From a virus: 26,450 bases of DNA. The number at the start of each line of letters is the position of its first letter. Position 1 is the first letter of the stretch. The notes under the pieces were generated by a model, which saw only the letters and a program-made list of their open reading frames with translations, searched no databases and was not told the DNA's origin. Positions 1 through 6,541 of this stretch are shown here, piece after piece. A program made the position numbers and the translations under genes. The DNA lies in the IMG/VR virus record IMGVR_UViG_3300031524_000075, positions 1-26,450 of that record, one strand, 5' to 3'.

Positions 1-376
1 CCCCCTCTACCTCAGCGGATACGACCTCAAGGGCATCACCCTCCCCACCAGCGTGGGAGGCTCCCTCTACCTGACCGGATGCGACCTCAAGGGCATCACC
101 CTCCCCACCAGCGTGGGAGGCGCCCTCGACCTGAGGGGATGCGACCTCAAGGGCATCAAGCTCCCCACCAGCGTGGGAGGCTCCCTCGACCTGAGGGGAT
201 GCGACCTCAAGGGCATCACCCTCCCCACCAGCGTGGGAGGCGCCCTCTACCTCAGCGGATGCGACCTCAAGGGCATCACCCTCCCCACCAGCGTGGGAGG
301 CTCCCTCGACCTGAGGGGATGCGACCTCAAGGGCATCAAGCTCCCCACCAGCGTGGGAGGCGCCCTCTACCTCAGC
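1..376 (+). repeat. Tandem 60-bp coding repeats, six full copies plus a partial
   Basis: Units start at 1, 61, 121, 181, 241 and 301, with a partial seventh from 361. Most of each unit is invariant (for example gatgcgacctcaagggcatc in nearly every copy). Changes fall only in the first four bases, bases 8-16 and bases 39-40 of the unit. The first variable position alternates Ser/Ala, giving a hint of a 120-bp higher-order unit. The array continues off the left edge. Near identity at synonymous sites points to recent duplication or ongoing gene conversion. Confidence 0.95.
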
Positions 377-661
377 GGGGAACAGTGGGCGTCTCTGGCG
401 TTCGATCTCATCCAAAGATTTGCCGCGCCGTGGTTCGCGGACACACTGGTGGTAGACGACATCCATAGTGCAACAGGCTGGTGTGAAAGTGGGATCCGCG
501 AGGCGATGGGCGCTTTGGGCTTGGAATGTGGCGACGACGTGACAGAGTATTCCAGCTCCAAAGTTCATGCCGCGCTCCGTCGCGCTGCTGGCGCTGTTCA
601 CGACGACGAGCGGACTTCCATCGCCCTCGTCATCCTGGATCGCGTGGAGGCCGGAAAGTGA
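2..661 (+). CDS. Leucine-rich-repeat protein, 3' part (5' end outside the window)
   Basis: The reading frame is open from the left edge, so the true start lies upstream; the internal GTG at 53 sits inside a repeat and is not a credible start. The visible protein begins with about six 20-residue repeats of consensus xLxLxGCDLKGIxLPTSVGG. The LxLxxCxL core and LP step resemble bacterial LPX-type leucine-rich repeats (IpaH/YopM style), which build curved protein-binding solenoids. Differences between repeats are confined to four positions (Ser/Ala/Pro, Tyr/Asp, Ser/Thr/Arg, Thr/Lys). A non-repetitive tail of about 93 residues follows, with no motif I recognise. It overlaps the next gene by four bases (GTGA at 658-661). 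The role is unknown; a binding function for the solenoid is inference. Confidence 0.72.
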   Translation, partial: PLYLSGYDLKGITLPTSVGGSLYLTGCDLKGITLPTSVGGALDLRGCDLKGIKLPTSVGGSLDLRGCDLKGITLPTSVGGALYLSGCDLKGITLPTSVGGSLDLRGCDLKGIKLPTSVGGALYLSGEQWASLAFDLIQRFAAPWFADTLVVDDIHSATGWCESGIREAMGALGLECGDDVTEYSSSKVHAALRRAAGAVHDDERTSIALVILDRVEAGK

Positions 662-996
662 ATGCTCTGATGCAGATTTTGGCATACCGGGTCAACGGCG
701 GATGGAGCTTCGACGACGATGCCATGGGGCTGGTCGCAGAGCCGTTCGTCGCGGGAATTCCCGAGATGATCGACATCCTCGCGGAGCAGGTAGGCGCGAC
801 GGATCGGATCATTCTCACGTTCGCGCCCACGGAATTCCCGGGTGCGATGATCCGGCTGGACCGCACCAAAGAGGAGCACGGCGGAAACTGGTATGCATGG
901 ATTGGTCGCCACATGCAGGGGTGGCTCTGTCCAGCGCTTCTCCGCTACTTCCCGCAGGCTCCGGAGGTGATCCACATCGCGGCGCAGGCTCCGTGA
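658..996 (+). CDS. DUF6717-like hypothetical protein
   Basis: A 112-residue protein starting at GTG 658, inside the four-base overlap with the preceding stop; ATG 670 is an alternative giving 108 residues. Visible signature segments are NGGWSFDDDAMGLVAEPFV near the N-terminus, PTEFPGAMIRLDR in the middle and GWLCPALLRYFP near the C-terminus. This layout matches my memory of the DUF6717 family, small proteins of unknown function found in phages and bacteria. No catalytic motif is evident. The coupled position between the repeat protein and the nuclease gene suggests one transcript. The family assignment is from recall, not from a search. Confidence 0.6.
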   Translation: MNALMQILAYRVNGGWSFDDDAMGLVAEPFVAGIPEMIDILAEQVGATDRIILTFAPTEFPGAMIRLDRTKEEHGGNWYAWIGRHMQGWLCPALLRYFPQAPEVIHIAAQAP

Positions 997-1424
997 GCAC
1001 CCCTGAGGACATCGACGCCGCCCTGGCCCAGATCCGGGGCGAGCGGAAGCGGTCGAAGATGGGGAACCGCAAGCGCGTCCAGGACGGCGAGGTGTTCGAC
1101 AGCGGGCTCGAACTTTCCCGCTGGAACACCCTGCGCGTCCTTCAGCGGATCGGCGAGATCTCAGACCTTCGGCACCACGTCAAGTTCCCGCTCCTAGTCC
1201 AGGGCGTCGAGATCGGCACCTACACGGCGGATTTCGTGTACCTCAATGGCGGCGTGGAGGTCCGGGAGGACGCCAAGGGTCACCAGACCAAGGAGTTCCG
1301 GCGCACGGCTCGCCACATGGCCGCGATGGGTCTTCCGGTGACGTTGTGGCCGGATCCGAAGCGCGAGCCGCTTGCGCTAGAGGGAGCAGGGAAGTACGTT
1401 CAACCGATCCGCACCCGGGTTTGA
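993..1424 (+). CDS. DUF1064-type phage endonuclease-like protein
   Basis: A 143-residue protein from GTG 993, overlapping the upstream stop by four bases. It has the pattern of the DUF1064 family, small phage proteins with a restriction-endonuclease (PD-(D/E)XK) fold: FDSGLE at residues 35-40 supplies an early acidic residue, YTADF at 77-81 the core Asp80, and EDAKG at 92-96 the D-x-K element (Asp93, Lys95). Related proteins sit in replication or recombination regions and are often labelled possible Holliday-junction resolvases. Here it precedes the antirepressor and replication genes, which agrees. Nuclease activity is inferred from these residues only. Confidence 0.75.
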   Translation: MSTPEDIDAALAQIRGERKRSKMGNRKRVQDGEVFDSGLELSRWNTLRVLQRIGEISDLRHHVKFPLLVQGVEIGTYTADFVYLNGGVEVREDAKGHQTKEFRRTARHMAAMGLPVTLWPDPKREPLALEGAGKYVQPIRTRV

Positions 1425-1457
1425 CGGCCCACTACGGAAGCCATCACGCAACAATTT

Positions 1458-1506
1458 CGGCCTTCTGGGCCGGGGGTGGCCGCAAGGCCGCTGGGACGCG
1501 TGCCCA
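1458..1506 (+). promoter_or_regulatory. Hairpin-rich leader before the antirepressor gene
   Basis: The 116-bp gap between the nuclease gene and the antirepressor can form three small hairpins in a row. CGGCC 1458-1462 pairs with GGCCG 1468-1472. GGCC 1478-1481 pairs with GGCC 1486-1489 around a GCAA tetraloop. TGGG 1492-1495 pairs with CCCA 1503-1506 within a near-palindrome. No T-run follows, so a simple intrinsic terminator is unlikely. The structures end about 20 bases before the ribosome binding site. A regulatory role is inference. Confidence 0.35.
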
Positions 1507-1540
1507 GTCCGTCAAACCCCCGATCCAGGAGGTCTTTTCG

Positions 1541-2314
1541 TTGGAGGAAATTGTGGAATTTCAGCCAGAAAACACCAACCAGGTCCGCATCTGGGATAAT
1601 CCAGCGATTGGGGCCCACATCCGGACCATCGAAAAGGAAGGGGAGCCGTGGTTCGTCGCTGCCGACGTTTGCCGGGCCCTAGACGTCGCGAATCCTCGCG
1701 ATGCAGTCGCACGCCTGGATGAAGATGAAAGGGGGGTCGCTTCAACCGACACCCCCGGCGGGCCCCAACAGGTGACCACGATTTCGGAGGCGGGCCTCTA
1801 CGCCTTGGTCCTTGGGTCCCGCAAGCCTGAAGCGAAGGCCTTCAAACGGTGGATCACCCACGAGGTCCTTCCAGAGATCCGCCGCACCGGAGGCTATTCC
1901 CTGGCCATCCCTCGCACCTTCGCGGACGCTCTCCAGCTCGCGGCCGACCAGCAACGCATCATCGAGGACCAGCGCGGCGCCCTGGCAGAGGCGCAGACCG
2001 CCGTCGAGTTCCGGGACCGGTACGTCCAAGCGAAGACCTCGCAGCCCATCCGCGCGGTCGCCAAGATCCTCGGGATCCGGGAGCGGGAATTTGTGGCCGC
2101 CTTGGAGTCCAGGCGGATCATGTACCGCCTAGGCGGGGACTTGGTGCCGTTTGCTGAACATCTCGACACCGGGCGCTTCGAGGTCAAGGTAGGGGAAGAA
2201 CACGGCCACGCTTTCCGACAGGCGCGGTTCACGCCCGCGGGCATCGCATGGATCGCTGGGAAGGTGACGACCGGGACGCTCGTTCCGGTTGCGGGAGTGG
2301 CGGAATGGAAGTAG
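1541..2314 (+). CDS. Bro-N / KilAC-type phage antirepressor
   Basis: A 257-residue protein. The chosen start is TTG 1541, eight bases after a perfect AGGAGG at 1527-1532; GTG 1553 with GGAGGA at 1543-1548 is a possible alternative. Residues 16-117 are a typical Bro-N domain, including GEPWFVAADVC, NPRDAVARLDEDERG and SRKPEAKAFKRWITHEVLP. A helical linker (about 125-158) leads to a C-terminal antirepressor domain (about 165-243) with QPIRAVAKILGIREREF and FTPAGIAWIAGK. Proteins of this build antagonise phage repressors and bind DNA. A structured leader precedes it. The target repressor is not in the window. Confidence 0.9.
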   Translation: MEEIVEFQPENTNQVRIWDNPAIGAHIRTIEKEGEPWFVAADVCRALDVANPRDAVARLDEDERGVASTDTPGGPQQVTTISEAGLYALVLGSRKPEAKAFKRWITHEVLPEIRRTGGYSLAIPRTFADALQLAADQQRIIEDQRGALAEAQTAVEFRDRYVQAKTSQPIRAVAKILGIREREFVAALESRRIMYRLGGDLVPFAEHLDTGRFEVKVGEEHGHAFRQARFTPAGIAWIAGKVTTGTLVPVAGVAEWK

Positions 2315-2461
2315 ATTGAGGGGACGCAAACCGTGCGGGCTGGGCGTTGTAGCTCTTCGCAGGCCATCGGTGACAAGCGGGGAGAGACCCGTACAATTGA
2401 CGCCGGGCGCACCGGCTGGCACCTCGGGAAGACGGGGAAACCGACGAAAGAAAGAGAGAAC
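2315..2461 (+). other. 147-bp gap between antirepressor and replication module
   Basis: I see no convincing gene here. A GTG at 2333 lies in frame with the following small gene and would add 43 residues, but they show no family pattern and the ATG at 2462 is the better start. A 5-bp hairpin, GCCGG 2402-2406 with CCGGC 2412-2416, is present without a T-run. TTGACG at 2397-2402 has no matching -10 box at the right distance. Confidence 0.4.
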
Positions 2462-2698
2462 ATGGACACGTGCGGATGCTGCGGCACCGAGGCAAGGAAA
2501 ATCCGGCCTTTTCAGCGTATTTGGGGGGACGAATCCTCAGAGGTTGAATTGTGCTCGAATTGCTTCACGGATGCCGTCACGACTGCCAAGGAAATCCGCG
2601 ATCTTTCCGGGACAATCTCCCTCGCGATGCTCAAGGCGAAGGAATTCCGAATCGGTTTGGCGGATGGACGGATAATCTGCGCCCAGGTCACCGAATGA
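2462..2698 (+). CDS. Small CxxC zinc-ribbon-like protein
   Basis: A 78-residue protein from ATG 2462, preceded by the purine-rich segment gaaagaaagagag as a weak ribosome binding site. It carries two cysteine pairs, CGCCG at residues 4-8 and CSNC at about 31-34, spaced as in a small zinc ribbon. The rest is helical in appearance, with no recognised domain. It ends in a four-base ATGA overlap with the initiator-like gene, so it is probably co-translated with the replication module. A nucleic-acid-binding role is plausible but not shown. Confidence 0.65.
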   Translation: MDTCGCCGTEARKIRPFQRIWGDESSEVELCSNCFTDAVTTAKEIRDLSGTISLAMLKAKEFRIGLADGRIICAQVTE

Positions 2699-3405
2699 TC
2701 GAGCGCACCTATTTCGTTCTTCTCAACCTGGACGCATTCAGCGCGGAAATGGCGGGACTCGATTCGACAGAGGAGCGCGGCCAATGGTTGGAGGGGTTTC
2801 AGGTGGGTTCTCATGGGCACACCCTGCGGTTCTCTTGGTCCGAAATCAAGATGGCGGGATACCATTTTGGGGCCGCCTCACTGGCCGAAGCGGAGGCGCA
2901 CCGAGAGAAGAAGGTCCAAGCCGGGAAAAGGTCCGCCCAAATCCGCAAAGACATGAAAGGGAGTGCGCAACCCGAACGATGCTCGAACGATGCTCGAACA
3001 GCGTTCGGCGGGTGTTCCGAACAGACGCCCGAACACCACCCCGAACAGACCGTCGAACAGACTCCGAACCAACCAGTAACCAGTAACCATGAACCAACAA
3101 CCAACATCCAAGATCCAATAACCAAGAAGGAACGAAGGGCGAAATTTGTTCCGCCCACCCATGAAGAGGCGATGGCCTACGCCAAGGAGATCGGGTTCAC
3201 GCGCTGGGAAACTTGGATGGACCACTACAAAGCGAACGGATGGATGACAGGCAAGGTGAAGATGGTCGATTGGCACGCTTGCATGGATAAATGGAATCGC
3301 GAAGGAACGTTGCAAACAAATCAGAAACCACAAAGAAAAGGAGTGCAATTCAATGGATTTGCCACAACGGATTACACCGCAGGACTTGACGAATACAATA
3401 AATAG
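2695..3405 (+). CDS. Phage replication initiator / organizer-like protein
   Basis: A 236-residue protein starting at ATG 2695. Its C-terminal part, from about residue 150, reads FVPPTHEEAMAYAKEIGF, then WMDHYKANGWMTGKVKM and DWHACMDKWNREG. This is the C-terminal pattern seen in phage replication proteins encoded just before a DnaC-like loader. The N-terminal part (1-85) is not a typical winged helix that I recognise. The middle (about 93-145) is a Gln/Pro/Thr/Glu-rich linker whose DNA holds two repeat arrays described separately. Gene order, with the helicase loader directly downstream and overlapping by 53 bases, mirrors lambda O-P. Origin binding is inferred from this context. Confidence 0.7.
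   Translation: MIERTYFVLLNLDAFSAEMAGLDSTEERGQWLEGFQVGSHGHTLRFSWSEIKMAGYHFGAASLAEAEAHREKKVQAGKRSAQIRKDMKGSAQPERCSNDARTAFGGCSEQTPEHHPEQTVEQTPNQPVTSNHEPTTNIQDPITKKERRAKFVPPTHEEAMAYAKEIGFTRWETWMDHYKANGWMTGKVKMVDWHACMDKWNREGTLQTNQKPQRKGVQFNGFATTDYTAGLDEYNK
2973..3126 (+). repeat. Candidate replication origin: CGAAC iterons plus heptamer tract
   Basis: Eight CGAAC motifs start at 2973, 2984, 2995, 3018, 3030, 3042, 3054 and 3065. The steps are 11 or 12 bases except for one of 23, in which an inverted copy (GTTCG at 3003-3007) sits. The 11-base steps shift the codon frame, so this is a DNA-level repeat and not only a protein repeat. Directly after it come eight tandem heptamers of type A(A/T)CCANN from 3071 to 3126, again out of phase with codons and A-rich. 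Iterons beside an easily melted tract inside an initiator gene match the lambdoid origin plan. Confidence 0.6.
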
Positions 3406-4219
3406 TCCGCGTGCGCCAATGGAATTTCCAGTCCATCCAGCCAACATATTCGAGGCGGGAACATACGAATGGACGGAATTCGAGATACGAGAGCTTCGTA
3501 GGAGCCAAAGAGAATTCGATTTCGATCCAGAAAAGGTTGCAAGGCTTCAATGCAGGATTGAAGAGATTTGCGCAACCGAACACGGACGCAAGTTTTTGGC
3601 TCGGGAAGAGGCTATCGAAATTTCGTGCGCATGGGATCGCGCCAAGAGGGAAGGAGGGGTAAAATCCCGGTACATCGGGAAGGGGCTCAAGGAATTCGAG
3701 GCCCCCACGAAAGAACACCAGCGAGCCAAAAATGCAATCGAGCGCATGGCGATGGATCGAAAAAGCTCCGCGATGGTTCTCCTTTTTGGCCCCCCTGGCA
3801 CCGGCAAGACGCATCTGGCAATCGCAGCCCTGCATCACCGCTTCCGGATCGACCAGAACCGATTCGCCGGGGAATACATCACCGCCGCCGAGATCGCCCA
3901 GGAGGTCCGAGAAAGCTACAACGACGAGGACCATGGCACGACGGAGAAAGGGATCTTGGGGCGACTCATGGGGCGCGGGCTCTTGGTTGTGGACGAGGTT
4001 GGTGCTGGCCTGGGCAGCGACCACGAGCGGGCCATGCTGAACGCGGTCGTCTGCGGACGGTACAACAACCTCCTCCCAACGATCCTGATCTCCAACCTGG
4101 GGCTCGACGCGATCAAGTTGGCGGCGGGCGACCGCATCATGGACCGACTCAAGGAGGATCATGGCAGCGCGGCGATCCCGATGGCCTGGGCGTCCTGGAG
4201 AGGAAGGAAGACAGCATGA
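3353..4219 (+). CDS. DnaC-like AAA+ helicase loader
   Basis: A 288-residue ATPase of the DnaC/IstB type that would load the replicative helicase at the phage origin. Walker A is GPPGTGKT at residues 146-153, Walker B LLVVDE at 210-215, a sensor-1 type SNLG at 247-250, and an arginine-finger box RIMDRL at 261-266. The N-terminal 120 residues, which would contact the helicase, are not conserved enough to name. ATG 3353 lies 9 bases after aaaggag. The gene overlaps the initiator-like gene by 53 bases and ends in ATGA with the next one. Its position is equivalent to lambda P. Confidence 0.9.
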   Translation: MDLPQRITPQDLTNTINSPRAPMEFPVHPANIFEAGTYEWTEFEIRELRRSQREFDFDPEKVARLQCRIEEICATEHGRKFLAREEAIEISCAWDRAKREGGVKSRYIGKGLKEFEAPTKEHQRAKNAIERMAMDRKSSAMVLLFGPPGTGKTHLAIAALHHRFRIDQNRFAGEYITAAEIAQEVRESYNDEDHGTTEKGILGRLMGRGLLVVDEVGAGLGSDHERAMLNAVVCGRYNNLLPTILISNLGLDAIKLAAGDRIMDRLKEDHGSAAIPMAWASWRGRKTA

Positions 4220-4428
4220 ACAGCGCACCGACCGCCCCGACGCCTCCTACCCCCTCCGCAGCGCCAAGGAGAGGCATCACTCTTGACGACCTCTCGCGAC
4301 TCCTGGAGGCTTACGAAAAATTGGACCTCGCGTGCCGGTGTATCGACCACTGCCACCCGCCGTACTCGATTCGGCCCGAGCTTGCGGAAATCGAACGGGT
4401 TCGCGAAGAATTGGGGATGCCGCTATGA
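4216..4428 (+). CDS. Small hypothetical protein (70 aa)
   Basis: It starts at ATG 4216 in the ATGA overlap with the helicase loader and ends in another ATGA overlap at 4425. The first 17 residues are Pro/Ala/Thr-rich, followed by PRRGITLDDLSRLLE and a short helical segment with CRCIDHCH (residues 41-48), which could bind a metal. A similar PRRGI segment followed by an acidic helix occurs near the start of the protein encoded just downstream at 4919-5278. No known family is recognised. Confidence 0.6.
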   Translation: MNSAPTAPTPPTPSAAPRRGITLDDLSRLLEAYEKLDLACRCIDHCHPPYSIRPELAEIERVREELGMPL

Positions 4429-4922
4429 TCGCCGCGCTTTTCGTCGAAACGAATGGATGTTATTACGGAATCCCCGAATGCGATCCTTGGGACATCATCC
4501 GGGACGCAAGGTTCTACGATGGATCGGATCCCGTGGTCGCGCATCCTCCGTGCGAGCGATGGGGCGCATTCTCTGACGGCTCGCCAATGCGCAAGAACGC
4601 TGGATTCGTGACGGGCGACGACAGCGGATGTTTTGTCTCTGCTCTCGCCTCTCTCCGGCGCTGCGGTGGCGTCTTGGAGCACCCCGCGAACTCCAAGGCG
4701 TGGCCGGTCTTCGGGCTCCCGAAACCATCGCGCACCGGTTGGACGGAGGGCGCGGGTGGATGGGTCTGTCAGGTCGAGCAGGGGCATTACGGGCATCAGG
4801 CCCGCAAGCGGACTTGGCTTTTCGCGGTCGGGAACAAGCCTCCCGATCTGATTTGGGGGCCGTCCGAACAGCGCCTCCCAGCCAAGCGCCTGGCTGAACG
4901 GGGCTACAAGTCCGCTGCATGA
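4425..4922 (+). CDS. Reduced cytosine-methyltransferase-like phage protein
   Basis: A 165-residue protein coupled by ATGA at both ends. Three segments recall C5-cytosine methyltransferases: HPPCERWGAFS at residues 40-50 (motif IV, Pro-Cys), LEHPAN at 84-89 (in the place of the ENV motif) and HQARKRTWLFAVG at 124-136 (motif VIII-like QxRxR). The usual N-terminal SAM-binding FxGxGG motif is not seen and the protein is less than half of normal length. I recall similar short proteins in other phages, usually labelled hypothetical. It may be a derived fold with another function. Activity is uncertain. Confidence 0.55.
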   Translation: MIAALFVETNGCYYGIPECDPWDIIRDARFYDGSDPVVAHPPCERWGAFSDGSPMRKNAGFVTGDDSGCFVSALASLRRCGGVLEHPANSKAWPVFGLPKPSRTGWTEGAGGWVCQVEQGHYGHQARKRTWLFAVGNKPPDLIWGPSEQRLPAKRLAERGYKSAA

Positions 4923-5278
4923 TGCGGGATCGTGGCCACGCAGAGCCACAAGCAACGCCAGCGGACACCGCACGAATTCCGGGACATCCTGATCCAGATC
5001 GCGAGGGCATCATGATTGAGCCGACCGCACCAGTCCAGCCAAGGAGAGGTATCGGCATCGAGGAGCTACGGCCACGGATCCTCTGGGTGGAGGACGGGGT
5101 GGATCTGGACCGCCTGCAGAAAACCCTTGACTTCCCCGAGCCGCAGTGGTATGTTCAATCCACACCGACGACGCGAACCGCCGGAAATCAAGTCATCCTA
5201 AGCCGTCTGGACTCGCTTCCGCAAGGAATGGTTCGCGCCTCAGAGTCCAGGCGGCGAGGGAGTAAGAGAGAAAAATGA
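4919..5278 (+). CDS. Hypothetical protein (119 aa, or 88 aa from an internal start)
   Basis: The longer form starts at ATG 4919 within an ATGA overlap, but its first 31 residues are Pro/Arg/Asp-rich and look untypical. ATG 5012, with gaggg just before it, would give MIEPTAPVQPRRGIGIEEL and is a credible start. That start resembles the beginning of the 70-residue protein encoded at 4216. The remainder is unrecognised. It ends in ATGA with the next gene. The coding assignment rests mainly on tight packing. Confidence 0.5.
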   Translation: MMRDRGHAEPQATPADTARIPGHPDPDREGIMIEPTAPVQPRRGIGIEELRPRILWVEDGVDLDRLQKTLDFPEPQWYVQSTPTTRTAGNQVILSRLDSLPQGMVRASESRRRGSKREK

Positions 5279-5835
5279 AACTCAACAAAACCGCGCAAAA
5301 ATGGCTCCGAACAAATGAAGCCTGCGAGCCCGGATACAAATGGGCTGCACGCGAATGCGCAAACATCCGCGAAGTTCTCGCAACCGCCAAATCAGATTGG
5401 GCCATCTGGACCTATCTCAGGCCGGGAATTTTGACGGAACGCGAACAATGGGAATTCGCGCTGGATTGTGCCGAACGCGCACTCCCGCATTTCACTGCGT
5501 GGGCACCGAACGACAATCGACCTGCCGAGGCAATCCGGATCAAACGCCTGCATCTGGAAGGAAAAGCGACGGCCGCGGAGTTGGACGCCGCCAGGGCCGC
5601 CGCCTGGGACGCCGCCTGGGACGCCGCCTGGGACGCCGGGTCCGCCGCCGGGTCCGCCGCCGGGGCCGCCGCCTGGGCCGCCGCCTGGGCCGCCGCCAGG
5701 GACGCCGCCTGGGCCGCCGCCTGGGCCGCCGCCTGGGACGCCGCCAGGGCCGCCGCCAGGGCCGCCGCAGAGCTCAAGCAAGCGCAATGGCTCCGCGAGA
5801 ACACCAAGCCGACGCTCCCGGACGAGGCACAATAG
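5275..5835 (+). CDS. Imm-5-like domain protein with Ala-Ala-Trp repeats
   Basis: A 186-residue protein with gagggagtaagagag just before ATG 5275. Residues 1-100, containing EACEPGYKWAARECA, SDWAIWTYLRPG and FTAWAPNDNRPAEAIRI, resemble the Imm-5-like putative immunity domain found in bacterial and phage proteins. Residues 105-164 are about 15 units of a four-residue repeat, Ala-Ala-(Trp/Arg/Gly)-(Asp/Ala/Ser), expected to form a long helix. Such AAW/AAR tails often accompany this domain. The name reflects a toxin-immunity prediction for the family; no toxin gene is visible next to it. Its function in the phage is unknown. Confidence 0.65.
   Translation: MKLNKTAQKWLRTNEACEPGYKWAARECANIREVLATAKSDWAIWTYLRPGILTEREQWEFALDCAERALPHFTAWAPNDNRPAEAIRIKRLHLEGKATAAELDAARAAAWDAAWDAAWDAGSAAGSAAGAAAWAAAWAAARDAAWAAAWAAAWDAARAAARAAAELKQAQWLRENTKPTLPDEAQ
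5587..5766 (+). repeat. 12-bp tandem repeat encoding AA(W/R/G)(D/A/S)
   Basis: About 15 copies of gccgcc-NGG-NNC. The third codon is only TGG, AGG or GGG, and the fourth only GAC, GCC or TCC, so each unit differs by one or two bases. One unit near 5635 lacks an alanine codon, an in-frame deletion typical of slippage. The pattern suggests repeat expansion under selection to keep frame and helix. Confidence 0.9.
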
Positions 5836-5858
5836 CCAGAGATGGCGGAGGGGGAGGG

Positions 5859-6038
5859 ATGAACGACGCAAAGAAAGTTCGGATCGCACTTGCAATGACC
5901 GAGGCGGCATTACCAGCCATCGGATCGGATCGGATCGGGGAACCAAAACTCGATGCAATGTGGGATCGATTCCTCGGAAGGATCAAGGACGCATTGAAGG
6001 AGATTCGAGAGGATTTAGAAAATGAGTATCCAGAATGA
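5859..6038 (+). CDS. Small hypothetical protein (59 aa)
   Basis: ATG 5859 directly follows a very purine-rich ggagggggaggg, a strong though close ribosome binding site. The protein is charged, with a C-terminal amphipathic helix (KLDAMWDRFLGRIKDALKEI). No domain is recognised and there is no signal peptide or membrane segment. It ends in ATGA with the lipobox gene. Confidence 0.55.
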   Translation: MNDAKKVRIALAMTEAALPAIGSDRIGEPKLDAMWDRFLGRIKDALKEIREDLENEYPE

Positions 6039-6541
6039 AACTCACGATCCGATACACCGCAGGGGATCCGCCGAGGGAATGGATTGAAGAGATTCAAGCT
6101 GTTTCAATGGCCTACGACGGGCGCATCTGTCGAATTGAGGCGGTGATGCCCGAAGCGATGGTCCGGCGAATTCATGGATCGTCGGACGCCACCCTCTGGC
6201 AACGCATCAAGTGGTACGTCCCATTTCTTTTTCTCGCCATCGTGCTCACCGGATGCCTCGACGACATCCCGCCGCCCGAGGCAATCACGGGGGAGCCCAA
6301 CTACTACGCCTGTGGGTATTACCAGCCTCCGCTAGCCGATACCGCAGGCTACACCGTCCAGGACTCCACGCGAGCCTGTCCGGACGGGTCGATGCCCCAG
6401 CTTTTCGAGGCGACATGGCTGGACACGGACTACGACTGCCCCGTGATCTGGGGCTACGTCGTGGACGGATCGATCCGCAGGCGGTTCGCGTGCTACTCCG
6501 GGAAAATGGACACGGCATGGCCTCTGACGCACAAGCTCTAG
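6035..6541 (+). CDS. Putative phage lipoprotein with an internal start
   Basis: The open frame from ATG 6035 codes for 168 residues. Residues 59-74 form a hydrophobic stretch ending in a lipobox (IVLTGC, Cys74), preceded by basic residues, but this signal lies unusually far from the N-terminus. An internal ATG at 6146 has GAGG five bases upstream (6137-6140) and would give a 131-residue protein with a normally placed lipoprotein signal. The mature part has four further cysteines (YYACGYY, RACPDG, YDCPV, RFACYSG), suggesting disulphides outside the cytoplasm. It lies just before the terminase genes. A role in superinfection exclusion or lysis is possible but unsupported. Confidence 0.6.
   Translation: MKLTIRYTAGDPPREWIEEIQAVSMAYDGRICRIEAVMPEAMVRRIHGSSDATLWQRIKWYVPFLFLAIVLTGCLDDIPPPEAITGEPNYYACGYYQPPLADTAGYTVQDSTRACPDGSMPQLFEATWLDTDYDCPVIWGYVVDGSIRRRFACYSGKMDTAWPLTHKL

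Noticed and set aside
1-376. CRISPR array
   Set aside because: The repeats are directly adjacent, with no unique spacers, and are in frame with a protein-coding sequence.
1-376. Diversity-generating retroelement target
   Set aside because: Variation is not concentrated at adenines of a template, and no reverse transcriptase or template repeat is visible in the window.
79-468. Second open frame through the 60-bp repeats
   Set aside because: A repeat whose length is a multiple of three stays open in other frames too. Its Arg/Pro/His-rich product is an artefact of the repeat.
2397-2425. Promoter before the zinc-ribbon gene (TTGACG)
   Set aside because: No -10 box at 16-18 bases; the sequence there is GC-rich.
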